Source: a virus. From it: 64,000 nt of DNA. The stretch is from IMG/VR virus record IMGVR_UViG_3300047320_000285, positions 1 through 64,000 of that record. One strand, written 5' to 3'. The notes beneath the pieces are model-generated. The model was not told the origin of the DNA. It made no database searches and was given only the letters and a program-made list of their open reading frames with translations. Below, in pieces: positions 23,808 to 32,927 of the stretch; the first letter of the stretch is position 1; each line of letters starts with the position of its first letter. The translations under genes were made by a program, and so were the position numbers.

Positions 23808-25391
23808 ATGCCAAAAATTCTAGTCGAGGTACCCGACACCGTCGAAGGTATCTTGCGTCCAGTATCACTGGACATTGCACGTACCTTGTTTGGTAACACG
23901 CAGGTGGTGAAAGATATCCAGATCCTGTTTCCGGGTGACATTGAACGGGCCCAGCAAAAGGGCGGCTCGATCGACGAGCTGAGCGAGCAGAACCCGGATA
24001 GCGTGAAGTTCCCCTACACTAGCCAGATGTCGATGGAAGTGCAGGAGGAGTATGTGGAAGACCGCATGCTCACCTCGGCGATCTTCCGGCCGGAGGAACT
24101 GTTTGTGTTTCGGGATGATGCGATCGAGACGGGTATTCGTCCGGTGTACTCGATGACCCAGACCACGATCAACTTCAAGTACCGCGCCAAGGACAAAACG
24201 GAAGCGATTCGCTGGCGCGATGATATCCGTAACCGCACGGCCGCCAATCGGGATGTATTTGTGCATGACGTCAAGTATCACTACCTCGTCCCGAAAGAGA
24301 TGATCGTGATCCTGAAAGAACTGCATCGCATGCGTGAAGCCGTGGCGCCGTACGGCGACGACTGGGAAACCTACTGGCGGGAGAATGTCTCCTCGCGCGT
24401 GTCGTGGCTCACCAACCAGTCAGGCCAGCAAGGGGCATGGGGTGTGGCGGAGTCGCAGCTGCGGGTACAGGGCTGGTTTGACTTTACCGGGGTACCGGAA
24501 CAGGGCAACAAGGATAACGATGGCTCGACATGGACCATTTCGTTTGCCTATCACTTCCAGTACGAGAAGCCGATTGCCTGCTCGATGTATTACCCGCTGA
24601 TGATCCACAACCAAGTGGTGGCGCAGAAGTACCGCCCGGGACCCGACGAGCAACCGCCCTACCAGATCGAAGCCCAAGCCCGCTCCTACAGCCTCACCGG
24701 CCGGCAGCTGCGCCACTTCGAAACCGGCACGCCGCTCTACCACCTGACCAAGCGGCCCGGTCACCAGATCCCATCGTTTGACGAGTTCTTGCCCGAGCAG
24801 GTGATTCCGCAGACCCTGCGGGTCTTTACCCTGATGATCCAACTGGATCCGGCGAATCCCCGGGCACTGTTTAACCTGAAGACTGATCTCGGTGACATCG
24901 CGCTCAATGACGACATGTGGTGCTGTATTGACAAAGAAATCCCCTTCATGACCCAACCCGGTCAGTCGGTGTTTAATCTGAGTCTGTATCGCAGCACTCA
25001 CTTGATGACGCCGAACTGGATTAGCATTGACGCGAACTACAACATCACGGCGACTGCCGATTTGGATCTGCGCCAGTATTACCATGTGCGGTTTTCGATC
25101 GCACGGGATCTGCGTCAGGTCAACCCCAATGCCCTGAAGCGTCTGCAGAGCTGCCCGGATTGTTTCAATGAGATTCTGGCCGCGATTGACCCGACCTTGC
25201 CGGGCAAGGGCCTGCTGCCGTGCGTGGTCGGGGGTACGTGGGTGCCCAGCCAGTGTCTGGATCAAGCGATCGATGAGATTGACCGGGGCACGCTCAGCCA
25301 AGGCAACCATCAGGTCTACTCGATGAATACGGTCGAGACTTTCTTTATCAAGACCGCATCCGCGAACCTGCCTAACAAACGTTACGATTGA
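23808..25391 (+). CDS. Probable tail/baseplate structural protein, 527 aa
   Basis: ATG 23808 (MPKILVEVPDTVEGILRPVS); an in-frame ATG at 23751 belongs to the terminator and is rejected. The protein is aromatic and Gln/Pro-rich with many beta segments, no signal peptide, and a CPDCFNEILAAIDP stretch near 445. It shares the composition, and possibly origin, of the next gene: both have long acidic-aromatic segments and similar length. First of four tightly packed genes (gaps of 7-15 nt or overlap), a typical baseplate module. No specific family recognised. Confidence 0.7.
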   Translation: MPKILVEVPDTVEGILRPVSLDIARTLFGNTQVVKDIQILFPGDIERAQQKGGSIDELSEQNPDSVKFPYTSQMSMEVQEEYVEDRMLTSAIFRPEELFVFRDDAIETGIRPVYSMTQTTINFKYRAKDKTEAIRWRDDIRNRTAANRDVFVHDVKYHYLVPKEMIVILKELHRMREAVAPYGDDWETYWRENVSSRVSWLTNQSGQQGAWGVAESQLRVQGWFDFTGVPEQGNKDNDGSTWTISFAYHFQYEKPIACSMYYPLMIHNQVVAQKYRPGPDEQPPYQIEAQARSYSLTGRQLRHFETGTPLYHLTKRPGHQIPSFDEFLPEQVIPQTLRVFTLMIQLDPANPRALFNLKTDLGDIALNDDMWCCIDKEIPFMTQPGQSVFNLSLYRSTHLMTPNWISIDANYNITATADLDLRQYYHVRFSIARDLRQVNPNALKRLQSCPDCFNEILAAIDPTLPGKGLLPCVVGGTWVPSQCLDQAIDEIDRGTLSQGNHQVYSMNTVETFFIKTASANLPNKRYD

Positions 25392-25398
25392 GGATACG

Positions 25399-26757
25399 AT
25401 GCCTGTCGTTCACGATACGCCGGCCGCAGAGCCGGAAAAGAAACCCAACACCGTGCAGATTGCCAAGCCCCAGTATCGGGGCGTGGTGGTCGATACCCGT
25501 TACGTGCCGCAATCGGCGCTGCTGACCAACATCGAAGGCAGCTCGTGGACGGTGAACTATTACTCGCAAGTGCTGGGCGCCGATAACGATCTGTCCGGTC
25601 AGCAGATGAACCGCGATGCGATCGACCAGCAGTACAAGCTGATTCACAAGCTCGAACTGAAAGTGCAGACGCCGCTGACTTCCCAGCAGGATCAGGAGTC
25701 TAAGCAGATGCACGTGACGGGCACCGCGGTGACCTATCCGTTCCTCGTCCCCCAAGAAGGCGACATGTTCTTGGCGGATGTGGGCGACGGTCGGGAAGGC
25801 GTGTTCGAAATCACCAATACCGAACGGCGCACCTACTTCAAGGAAAGCTGTTTTGAAATCCAGTACGTGCTGGTGAGTTACGGCAATCCCCAACGCACGG
25901 GGGACCTGAATCGCAAGGTGGTGCAGGAGCTGTACTTCGAACGGGATTTCCTGATCCATGGTCAGAACCCGTTGCTGATGCCGCAGGACTACGAAGACGT
26001 GCAGGTCTTGTCGCGTAAGTACTTCGACATCATGAACATCTACTTCAAGATGTTTCACAGCAACGAGTACATGACGATGTTGTTGCCGGGTCAGGCCCAA
26101 CCGACCTACGACCACTTCCTGATGAAAGCGCTGAACGCTTTCTTCAATACGTGGGACACACCGTTGATCCGGGAGAACCGCATCTTCAACGTCGACGACG
26201 CGGATGCGATGAAGTGCTTTACCCTCTGGGATGCACTGATGCGTAACGAGAAGGACTTGCTGCCGTTTATCAACAAGAAAGCGGCGCTGCAGACCACCTT
26301 CGCGTTCACCGAGCAGCCGATGTTCGAAGGTATCCGGTACAGTGGCTTGCAGTACGTGGTGTACCCGGGCGATCTGGAAGTGTGTGTTGATTACGAGGTG
26401 CGCAAACGCGCACCGTGTGCAATGGGTGTCAAGCTCTGTAACCCACCCAGTCGTCCCGGTATCCTCGACGAGCTGTTGGGCCAGAAGGTGATGAGCGGGC
26501 TGCCGTACACCGGTGCCCCTCTGATTACTCCGGTCCTGCAGGATGACTACTATATCTTCTCCGAGGCGTTCTACCACGACCTACCCGGTCAGTCGATGCT
26601 GGAGCTGGCAGTTCGCGATTATCTGAATGGTCGGGCGCTCAATCGGCGTCTGCTGGTGATCTTCACCGAGACCTATCAGGCGTGGGGCGGACTCGAGCGC
26701 TTCTATTACATTCCGATCGTCTTGATGCTGATCCGCGCCAGCATTCGATCGCTTTAA
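25399..26757 (+). CDS. Probable tail/baseplate structural protein, 452 aa
   Basis: ATG 25399, 7 nt after the previous stop, with GAGGA as binding site. N-terminal 25 residues are Pro/Lys-rich and flexible; then a beta-rich domain (VDTRYVPQSALLTNIEGSSW) followed by a helical half with FDIMNIYFKMFHSNEYMTML near 215. No catalytic motif. Belongs to the four-gene module 23808-28754. Confidence 0.7.
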   Translation: MPVVHDTPAAEPEKKPNTVQIAKPQYRGVVVDTRYVPQSALLTNIEGSSWTVNYYSQVLGADNDLSGQQMNRDAIDQQYKLIHKLELKVQTPLTSQQDQESKQMHVTGTAVTYPFLVPQEGDMFLADVGDGREGVFEITNTERRTYFKESCFEIQYVLVSYGNPQRTGDLNRKVVQELYFERDFLIHGQNPLLMPQDYEDVQVLSRKYFDIMNIYFKMFHSNEYMTMLLPGQAQPTYDHFLMKALNAFFNTWDTPLIRENRIFNVDDADAMKCFTLWDALMRNEKDLLPFINKKAALQTTFAFTEQPMFEGIRYSGLQYVVYPGDLEVCVDYEVRKRAPCAMGVKLCNPPSRPGILDELLGQKVMSGLPYTGAPLITPVLQDDYYIFSEAFYHDLPGQSMLELAVRDYLNGRALNRRLLVIFTETYQAWGGLERFYYIPIVLMLIRASIRSL

Positions 26758-26772
26758 ACGAAGGAGGCTCTC

Positions 26773-27405
26773 GTGGCCTACCAAGAATACAAAGTCCTGC
26801 CGACGTCCACGTGGGTCGCACCGAAAGACCGTGACTCCGCGTGGTACATCACCCGCAAGTTGTACAAGTGTCGCATCCCGCATTTCCAGACCCTGTCACC
26901 GGACTATATCAAGTTCATGGGCATGCCGGATTCGGGCGACGATCACACCAACGTGCAAATGCGGAACGAGCTGATCGATGTGCAGATCACCATCGGTCGC
27001 ATGGCGGAGTACTACGCCGAAGACGTGCAGATTCATATCCCGGATCCGCGCGTCACCAAGGAGATCTACGAACGGGTCCATGAACACCTGCAGGCATGGA
27101 AGCGCGATATGGAAGAGTCGGTCAACCCGGGGCAAGTACCGATTGACGACCTGCTCAAGCTCGACCAGTTTGCCAGCGCGTTGTACCCGCATGCCAAGCG
27201 TTTCTTCGACAAGGCCTTTATCGAGTCGAAGTTCGCCCGGCGGCTGGGGGGCTTGGTCTCGATCTCCCGCCAGTCGTTTATGGAGAAGCTCCAGCCCAAA
27301 ACCCCCACGGTCGACAATCAAGAGCCGGATGTGCGCAAGCACGAAAGCTTCGCCGACATCTTCCTCGAACGCAAGAACTTTACGGCGGGTAGACGATGGA
27401 AATAG
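26773..27405 (+). CDS. Probable tail/baseplate structural protein, 210 aa, GTG start
   Basis: Start GTG 26773 is set by a very strong AAGGAGG seven bases ahead; no ATG fits as well. Compact, charged, mixed alpha/beta protein with a Pro-rich C-terminal tail (EKLQPKTPTVDNQEP). The stop overlaps the next gene by 10 nt, so it is translated together with it. Family unknown; module membership is the only clue to role. Confidence 0.7.
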   Translation: MAYQEYKVLPTSTWVAPKDRDSAWYITRKLYKCRIPHFQTLSPDYIKFMGMPDSGDDHTNVQMRNELIDVQITIGRMAEYYAEDVQIHIPDPRVTKEIYERVHEHLQAWKRDMEESVNPGQVPIDDLLKLDQFASALYPHAKRFFDKAFIESKFARRLGGLVSISRQSFMEKLQPKTPTVDNQEPDVRKHESFADIFLERKNFTAGRRWK

Positions 27406-28754
27406 AACAGTCTTCCCTCTATCCGGTTATCCGCTCGATCATGAATGGGCCGGCCCTGCCGGTGCATTACGTGTGGTCGGCGGTGATCCATGTGAACCAG
27501 CGGGGTTTGGATCTGCCGGCGATGAAAGTGCTCTCGGTAGACTGGGTGTCGGACTTTGAGGCGAACTACACGGACGAGATTACGCTCACCTGCGTGATTC
27601 CCGGCGGCACGTTTGCCAATCAGATCTATCCGTTTCAGAACGATCTGGACATCACCATCATCAAGTCACCGGTGGGTGAAGTCGGCTCCGCGCCCAACCA
27701 GAATCAGGCGGTGCAGGGTCAGCGCTTTCAGGCGACCTTGCTCGATCAGGGCGACCCGCAGATTGAAGGCAATACGCTGGGTGCGTTGGGGCAGGAAGCG
27801 CTCGACATCTCCAACCTGTTGCCGGTCAAGTTCCAGCTGATTGACAAGTCACTGGAGCAGATCCGCATGGCGGGGATTGGCGGCATCTGGCGGCAAACCA
27901 CGATGGATGATTTCATCAAGGGGGTGATGACCAAATGCTCGCAGGATGTGCAGGTCGACCAGAACGCCAAGGTGAAGGGCGTGGACATGGTGCCCGCCTC
28001 CAACCAGAACGTGATGGAACACGTGATTATCCCGCATGGCACGCGGCTGGTGGATGTGCCGAATTACGTGCAGGACAAGTGCGGCGGGATTTACAGTGCA
28101 GGGCTGGGTTGTTATCTGCGTAATGGTTACTGGTACGTGTATCCGTGCTACGACACCACGCGGATGAATACCGCGAAAGCCACCGCGACAGTGATCCTGC
28201 TGCCACCGAACCGCTACACCAATATCGAGCGCACCTTTGAAGTCGCGGGGCGGGACGGCTTGGTGATTCTGGCGACCGGTCAGGTAAAGTTTCGGGGCGA
28301 TTCGACGCCGCAGCAACTGAACCATGGTAACGGCGTCCGCTTTACCGATGCGTCCAAACTGATGGATCAGTTTGCGGTCGTGGATAAGAACGTGGCGCTC
28401 GCCGCGCGGGGTAACATCAACAACGAGTATCTGTCCACGCAACGGCCGAACGGTAACAACAACGTCACGATGGGTCGGAACCGGATCACCGCCAATCCGT
28501 TTGTGGCTGCGTCCGATCTGTCGCGTCGTAACGGTTCAGTGATTGCGGCAGTGTGGGAACACTCCGCCGACAGCCTGATTGCGCCTTCCACCATGGTCAA
28601 CGTGATGTGGTTGGAGGACGATCAGGTGCAGTCCTTGCAGGGGGTGATGTTAAAAGTCGCCACCTACACGGAAATGAATCAGCCGGGCATGTTGAGTAGC
28701 CGGCACGTCAGCCGGACCGCGTTGTCGATCTTTGTCCAGAATCCGAAACATTAA
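27396..28754 (+). CDS. Probable baseplate hub-type protein, 452 aa
   Basis: ATG 27396 overlapping the previous stop. It opens with an Ig/beta-barrel-like segment (YVWSAVIHVNQRGLDLPAMK then VLSVDWVSDFEANYTDEITL), reminiscent of the tube-like domain of phage hub proteins (T4 gp27 type), and has an internal IIPHGTRLVDVPNYVQDKCG segment resembling the hub insert that binds a LysM-like loop. The rest is beta-rich. Last gene of the baseplate-type module; followed by a strong hairpin. The hub assignment rests on fold-like pattern and position and should be treated as tentative. Confidence 0.55.
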   Translation: MEIEQSSLYPVIRSIMNGPALPVHYVWSAVIHVNQRGLDLPAMKVLSVDWVSDFEANYTDEITLTCVIPGGTFANQIYPFQNDLDITIIKSPVGEVGSAPNQNQAVQGQRFQATLLDQGDPQIEGNTLGALGQEALDISNLLPVKFQLIDKSLEQIRMAGIGGIWRQTTMDDFIKGVMTKCSQDVQVDQNAKVKGVDMVPASNQNVMEHVIIPHGTRLVDVPNYVQDKCGGIYSAGLGCYLRNGYWYVYPCYDTTRMNTAKATATVILLPPNRYTNIERTFEVAGRDGLVILATGQVKFRGDSTPQQLNHGNGVRFTDASKLMDQFAVVDKNVALAARGNINNEYLSTQRPNGNNNVTMGRNRITANPFVAASDLSRRNGSVIAAVWEHSADSLIAPSTMVNVMWLEDDQVQSLQGVMLKVATYTEMNQPGMLSSRHVSRTALSIFVQNPKH

Positions 28755-28766
28755 AATGGCCAAGCG

Positions 28767-28806
28767 TAGCGCTAAGTCTCAACACAGCGAGACTTAGCGC
28801 TATGCC
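28767..28806 (+). terminator. 14-bp perfect hairpin ending TATGCC
   Basis: TAGCGCTAAGTCTC (28767-28780) / GAGACTTAGCGCTA (28789-28802), 8-nt loop, followed by TGCCCTTT. The stem is perfect over 14 bp. Confidence 0.75.
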
Positions 28807-28824
28807 CTTTGAGGGGTTGCAAAG

Positions 28825-29112
28825 ATGAGTCAAGCACTGTTGCGTATGCGCAAGCTGGGTCTGGGAGCGTTGTATGCTTACTGGACCGTAGCTGGCGTGG
28901 TGGGGACGCTGACGATCACCAGCGCTGTCACGCATCACTTTGCGCATAACGAGCGAAGTGAATTTGCGCGGCAGATGCTCGAGGCGTTTCGGTTGGGCCA
29001 GCGGGTTGAACTCTGCTCGCACGCATGTTTTACGCAAGACCATCAGACGTACATGGGTATTCAGATCTTACCAGACAAACAAGAAGGAGTGAGAGATGAT
29101 CTTGCAAAGTAA
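28825..29112 (+). CDS. Small membrane protein, 95 aa
   Basis: ATG 28825. One membrane segment is evident at about residues 14-36 (GALYAYWTVAGVVGTLTITS), preceded by positive charges (N-in orientation). The rest is short and soluble with two Cys close together (CSHAC). It sits just after a terminator and overlaps the next gene by 17 nt. Could be a holin- or spanin-like protein, but a single helix is not enough to say. Confidence 0.55.
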   Translation: MSQALLRMRKLGLGALYAYWTVAGVVGTLTITSAVTHHFAHNERSEFARQMLEAFRLGQRVELCSHACFTQDHQTYMGIQILPDKQEGVRDDLAK

Positions 29113-29968
29113 GATGGATGAGCTGCATGCGTTCCTCAGCAAGCAGGACGAGGAACGCAGCGCTTTTCTGAAGAAGTGGGAAGAAGGCATGCGCGAGGAG
29201 CTGGGCTTACCCCGTTCCCCCATGTCGCGGTTGGGCCTGTCGTTTGACCCGTCCACCACCTTCACCAAGCTGCCCCCGGTGCAAGACGTGTCGGCGGGGA
29301 TCTACCACAATCGTGAAGGCCTGACGGTTGAAGTCACCTCACAGGATCCGGAATCCAAGCTGCTGGTGCTGGAGATGCCCGCGTACGTCCCGGCCCGTGA
29401 TCGCTTGCAAACCATGAGCGTGGGGATCTTCAACGAGTTGTTTGTCCCGGCTGAACCGATGGCGGTGGTAAAGTCCGTCGAGCTGGTGAATCAGGAGTTT
29501 GAATACCAGACCGATCCGGGTAAGCGCGAGCACCTGATGGCATGGAAGGAAAACTTTGACTGGACCGCTATTACCACCCAGTACGAGGCCCTGTGCGACA
29601 AGTTCGTCAAGCTCGACCGGGCACTAGCGGCCAAGGACAAAGACAGCACCCAGATGTATTTCTTGGAGGTGGTGTTTCTGTTCTACGTGCTGGGTAATCG
29701 TTTGGGTTACTCCGCTGCGTTTCATTTCCGCGCCCTGCATGAGAGTATCTTCTCGCTGGTGGATCACAACCCGGAAGCCGCGCTCCGAACCCAGAACTAC
29801 TACCTGAGTCAGGCCATCGAAACGGAGTACCGGGAAGTCCAGCTGTATAATCCGCTGGATGTGATGAAACTGCCGGAGAAATACTACCTCACCTACTCGG
29901 CCAAGGATCAGGGTAGTCCCGATGGCGGGGCGCTGCCCAAGGGATGTTTTCTTCGCTCCAGAGCGTAA
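29096..29968 (+). CDS. Hypothetical 290-aa protein
   Basis: ATG 29096 behind AAGGAG. Starts with a charged helix (residues 1-45), then a beta-rich middle containing EMPAYVPARDRLQTMSVGIF and a C-terminal helical half with aromatic residues. No known family. It precedes the fibre array and may be a connector between baseplate and fibres; this is positional inference only. Confidence 0.65.
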   Translation: MILQSKMDELHAFLSKQDEERSAFLKKWEEGMREELGLPRSPMSRLGLSFDPSTTFTKLPPVQDVSAGIYHNREGLTVEVTSQDPESKLLVLEMPAYVPARDRLQTMSVGIFNELFVPAEPMAVVKSVELVNQEFEYQTDPGKREHLMAWKENFDWTAITTQYEALCDKFVKLDRALAAKDKDSTQMYFLEVVFLFYVLGNRLGYSAAFHFRALHESIFSLVDHNPEAALRTQNYYLSQAIETEYREVQLYNPLDVMKLPEKYYLTYSAKDQGSPDGGALPKGCFLRSRA

Positions 29969-30016
29969 AGTCTATTTTTATGACTATTTTGCTATCTGCC
30001 GCGAAGGAGTGATGCG

Positions 30017-30556
30017 ATGCCATCCTTGACCCCCTACATCGGCCTGAGCAATCTGCGTCTGACGGCGATGGTGAACAAGGATAATAACAAGACGCTGACA
30101 GAGGGAGTGGACTTCACCTACGGGGAGATCGTCGCCATCATCGGTCGCGATGGTCGCAATGCAATGGTGAGGTTGACTCCGGTGGCGGGTTCAGGCTATC
30201 CGAGCGCACAAGAGATTCAGTACTGGCGATTGGGCATTGACGCCTTAGGTCGATTGCCGGCGGGGTCCACCGACTCCGTCCCCGTACCTAGGCTGCCGTT
30301 TAACATCCACGGGATTCTCCCGGTGATTAATACGGCACTCGGTCTGAACCTCAGGCCAGCTGAGGTAGAAGATTCGATTTATACTGAGGAAGCGCCGTCG
30401 TACGCCTTAAAAATCGTCGATGGTTCGCTGGCATGGTTTCCCTCGACGTACAACTTTCCGGCCACCAATACCGGGGTTGATACGCCTCTGTCGAGCATCA
30501 TTGTTAACCCGGTGCTCAGCGGTTTGGTGTATGTCGAACAGCCTGTTACAGGCTAA
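30017..30556 (+). CDS. Fibre-array protein, domain A only (divergent copy)
   Basis: 179 aa. First of 14 array genes. It contains one copy of the recurring ~150-aa domain A: an N-terminal 'LSNLRLTAMV' helix/strand, a GSGYPSAQEIQYWRLGI strand pair (the usual GxGYxGSxTVxYxRxNL motif), then INTALGLNLRPAEVEDS (usual INxxYGLNLTxxDxxD) and a final 'VNPVLSGLVYVE' strand. No domain B. The most divergent copy, so it may have a specialised capping role. Domain A is inferred to be a fibre or adhesin module; I know no characterised homologue. Confidence 0.65.
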   Translation: MPSLTPYIGLSNLRLTAMVNKDNNKTLTEGVDFTYGEIVAIIGRDGRNAMVRLTPVAGSGYPSAQEIQYWRLGIDALGRLPAGSTDSVPVPRLPFNIHGILPVINTALGLNLRPAEVEDSIYTEEAPSYALKIVDGSLAWFPSTYNFPATNTGVDTPLSSIIVNPVLSGLVYVEQPVTG

Positions 30557-30590
30557 TTTCTTCTAGCATCTTATGCTAGATCGTTCTTTT
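30541..30590 (+). terminator. Twin hairpin after first array gene
   Basis: GCCTGTTACAGGC hairpin at the stop codon and TCTAGCAT / ATGCTAGA (30562-30580) stem, then TTCTTTT. Confidence 0.5.
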
Positions 30591-30625
30591 CCGCTCGATA
30601 TTCACTCACTTGCTGAGGCTCAAAC

Positions 30626-31153
30626 ATGGCTTTCCAACTCGACTTCACCAAGGCTCCGGAACAGATCCTTCTGGACCAGATCAACAATGACAACACCAGC
30701 GCGCTCACGCTCGCCCAAGTGAGTTTCGGCTTGCCGACCACCACCACCGGCGGCTCCCCGGCGCGTGACACGCAAGTGACGGTCTCCTCCATCACGGGCG
30801 AAGGCTACAGCGGCTCGGTGGTGGTGGAGTACAACCGCGTCAATATCTCGACGGTGCCAGGGGTTCGCTCCACGATCTTCCCGAAGGGCTCGGCGGTCAA
30901 CATCAGTGACCTGATTCCGCAGATCAACGCGGCCTATCAGATCAACCTGACGACGGCCGACTACACGGATGCGCCGTTGCCGACCTTCACGGGCACACCG
31001 AACGAAGAACACGATTTCCAGCTGGTGATCAGTTCGGACTCGCTGCCGTTCGAAAACAGCCTGACGCTGACCGTGAAGTCCAACGACATTCCGCTGTCGT
31101 CGGTGATCACGAGCGCCACGCTGAACGGTCTGGTCTACACGCAGCCTGCTTAA
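30626..31153 (+). CDS. Fibre-array protein, domain A only
   Basis: 175 aa, ATG 30626. A single domain A: QINNDNTSALTLAQVSFGLP at the start, GEGYSGSVVVEYNRVNI near 60, INAAYQINLTTADYTDAP near 100, and the closing TSATLNGLVYTQPA. Lacks domain B. Separated from its neighbours by hairpins on both sides, so it can be expressed apart from the longer array genes. Codon use is that of well-expressed structural genes. Confidence 0.7.
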   Translation: MAFQLDFTKAPEQILLDQINNDNTSALTLAQVSFGLPTTTTGGSPARDTQVTVSSITGEGYSGSVVVEYNRVNISTVPGVRSTIFPKGSAVNISDLIPQINAAYQINLTTADYTDAPLPTFTGTPNEEHDFQLVISSDSLPFENSLTLTVKSNDIPLSSVITSATLNGLVYTQPA

Positions 31154-31185
31154 GTCGCCCTTTCTGCAGTAGTCCAATCCTGACC

Positions 31186-31214
31186 AAAGGGGGAGGCTTC
31201 GGCTTCCCCCTTTT
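31186..31214 (+). terminator. Strong terminator with U-run
   Basis: AAAGGGGGAGGC / GCTTCCCCCTTTT stem (one G.T pair) with TTCG tetraloop, ending in TTTTATAT. Confidence 0.8.
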
Positions 31215-31234
31215 ATATTTGCAGAGAGGTGAAT

Positions 31235-32035
31235 ATGGCACTTTTAGCAGCGGCCCCGCAAGACGATTTGCTGGCGCTGATTAACGCCGCCAACCCGAAT
31301 CTGCCCGTACCCGTCAGTGCTGATAACCTGTACTTTGGCAACGCCCGCCTCGATTCCGACGGTGTCACCGCCGTACTGCCGACCACAGCGATGCTGGGCC
31401 GGGAGTACCGTGGCTATGTCGATTTTCGCTATAAGCGGATTAACCTGAGTAAGGTGTACGATACCCGACCGCAGCTCACAGCTGTAGGGGGCAAGACACT
31501 GTACGACATGCTGGATGTGGTCAATCGTTTTCTGGGTCTGAATCTCACGACCCAAGACGTATTGAACACCTCGGTAGCAGACGTGGGCTCGGGCGAGCAG
31601 GTGAACATCAACGTGCAGACCGTGCCGGGTTCGTACGGTTACGAAGGCGCGATGGTGATCCAGTTTTTCCGGATCCGGCCATTCATGAACCACGTGGTGG
31701 TGAATGCGGAATTGTCGGTGCTGAACCACTTGGTCGATGCGACGATCGCCAAGAAGGATCTCGACATGCAGATGTGGAATGTGGATTTTTCCAATTCCGT
31801 CTCGGTACTGGCTGTGCAGAACAACTTCTGGAAAAGCGTGGCTGCCGTACAGGCACTGATGGCCGAGGAGTTCGGTTACGCGGACTGGCCGGCACCGGCT
31901 GTGCATGGCGTGACCGATTATGCGACCAAAGACTATCCGGGCGCAAATCTGAACTTCCAGCGCGTGGCCGTGCAGAAGAACGTCGTGGGGTCGACCTACC
32001 AAGGTAACGCCCTCTTCCATTACAACCTCATTTAG
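31235..32035 (+). CDS. Fibre-array protein, domains A + B
   Basis: 266 aa from ATG 31235 (GAGAGG site); a GTG two codons earlier is less likely. Domain A: LLALINAANPNLPVPVSADN, REYRGYVDFRYKRINLSKVY, VNRFLGLNLTTQDVLNTS, GSYGYEGAMVIQF. Domain B starts near 175 (LDMQMWNVDFSNSVSV) and ends with LFHYNLI, matching the G-x-L-x-x-HYN end seen in the next four genes. Five A+B genes follow one another here with gaps of 8-11 nt, which points to tandem duplication and divergence. Likely a distal tail-fibre or decoration protein. Confidence 0.75.
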   Translation: MALLAAAPQDDLLALINAANPNLPVPVSADNLYFGNARLDSDGVTAVLPTTAMLGREYRGYVDFRYKRINLSKVYDTRPQLTAVGGKTLYDMLDVVNRFLGLNLTTQDVLNTSVADVGSGEQVNINVQTVPGSYGYEGAMVIQFFRIRPFMNHVVVNAELSVLNHLVDATIAKKDLDMQMWNVDFSNSVSVLAVQNNFWKSVAAVQALMAEEFGYADWPAPAVHGVTDYATKDYPGANLNFQRVAVQKNVVGSTYQGNALFHYNLI

Positions 32036-32043
32036 GACTCCCT

Positions 32044-32916
32044 ATGTCGCTTTATCCACGTCCCATGGATGCGATTCTGGGTGCGATCGCGACGCAAAAC
32101 GGCGGCGTGACGTTGGTGGAGGATGAGTACACCTTTGGTGCGCCGACTCCGTGGACCGATCCGTCGGGCCTCACCAACACCCAGCTGAGCATCACGGCCA
32201 TCCAGCCCGATAGTCCTTATCAGGGTACGGTGACCGTCAACTACAAGCGGTTGAATCTGGCCGACTTGACGCAACTGTTGCCGTTACCGATTCAGGGCAA
32301 TGGCTGGCTCACCGTCGCCGATTTCTGGGCGGTGCTCAACAGTAACTTCGGCCTGAACTTTGTCGCGGGCGATCTGAACGACGCCACCGCCTTGGTGATT
32401 GCGGGAGACGGTTCCGGTAGCGTGACCCTGACTGCCCAAGCCAACTCGATGGGCTGGGTCGGTAGCGTGACGCTGCCGTTTATCAAGGGTAACTTTGATC
32501 TGGCGACCACGGTGACCGTGACCACGTTGCCGGGTCTGGTGTTTCCGAATCGGGACGAAACCAAGCCGTATGGTGAGATGTACTCGTACTGGCGTGACAT
32601 GACCGCCTACGAGGCGGACTTCACGCCGATCACGACAGCGACGACCGATCTCACGCAAGTCGCCACGGACCTCACCGCACAGTCGGGTAACACGTGGCTC
32701 ACCGGCGCCTCAGGCCGTTACAGCCTGCAAAACGCAACGGTGGCCTATAACGGTACAGTGGCGGACTTCACGCCGATTGTCAACAGCAGCACCACTCCGA
32801 ACCCGAGCTATCAGAATGTCTTGGTGATCGCGCTCGATCCGACCGCCTCACTGGGCTACTCCGGTTGGCTTTTCCTGCACTATGGTCGGCTTGACGACGG
32901 CTTCGGCACAACCTAA
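32044..32916 (+). CDS. Fibre-array protein, domains A + B
   Basis: 290 aa, ATG 32044, 8 nt after the previous stop. Domain A (1-175): PYQGTVTVNYKRLNLADLTQ, LNSNFGLNFVAGDLNDAT, SMGWVGSVTLPFIKGNF, LPGLVFPNRDETKPYG. Domain B (180-290): YEADFTPITTATTDLTQVAT, a central LTGASGRYSLQNATVAYNG and the LFLHYGRLDD ending. Closely follows the pattern of the genes at 34739 and 35696, with which it shares the LPGL-FP junction. Virion surface role inferred from array context. Confidence 0.75.
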   Translation: MSLYPRPMDAILGAIATQNGGVTLVEDEYTFGAPTPWTDPSGLTNTQLSITAIQPDSPYQGTVTVNYKRLNLADLTQLLPLPIQGNGWLTVADFWAVLNSNFGLNFVAGDLNDATALVIAGDGSGSVTLTAQANSMGWVGSVTLPFIKGNFDLATTVTVTTLPGLVFPNRDETKPYGEMYSYWRDMTAYEADFTPITTATTDLTQVATDLTAQSGNTWLTGASGRYSLQNATVAYNGTVADFTPIVNSSTTPNPSYQNVLVIALDPTASLGYSGWLFLHYGRLDDGFGTT

Positions 32917-32927
32917 CGGGAGGCAGT

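Noticed and set aside
28825-29112. Holin assignment for the 95-aa membrane protein
   Set aside because: One membrane helix only, far from the endolysin gene, and no holin-family signature.
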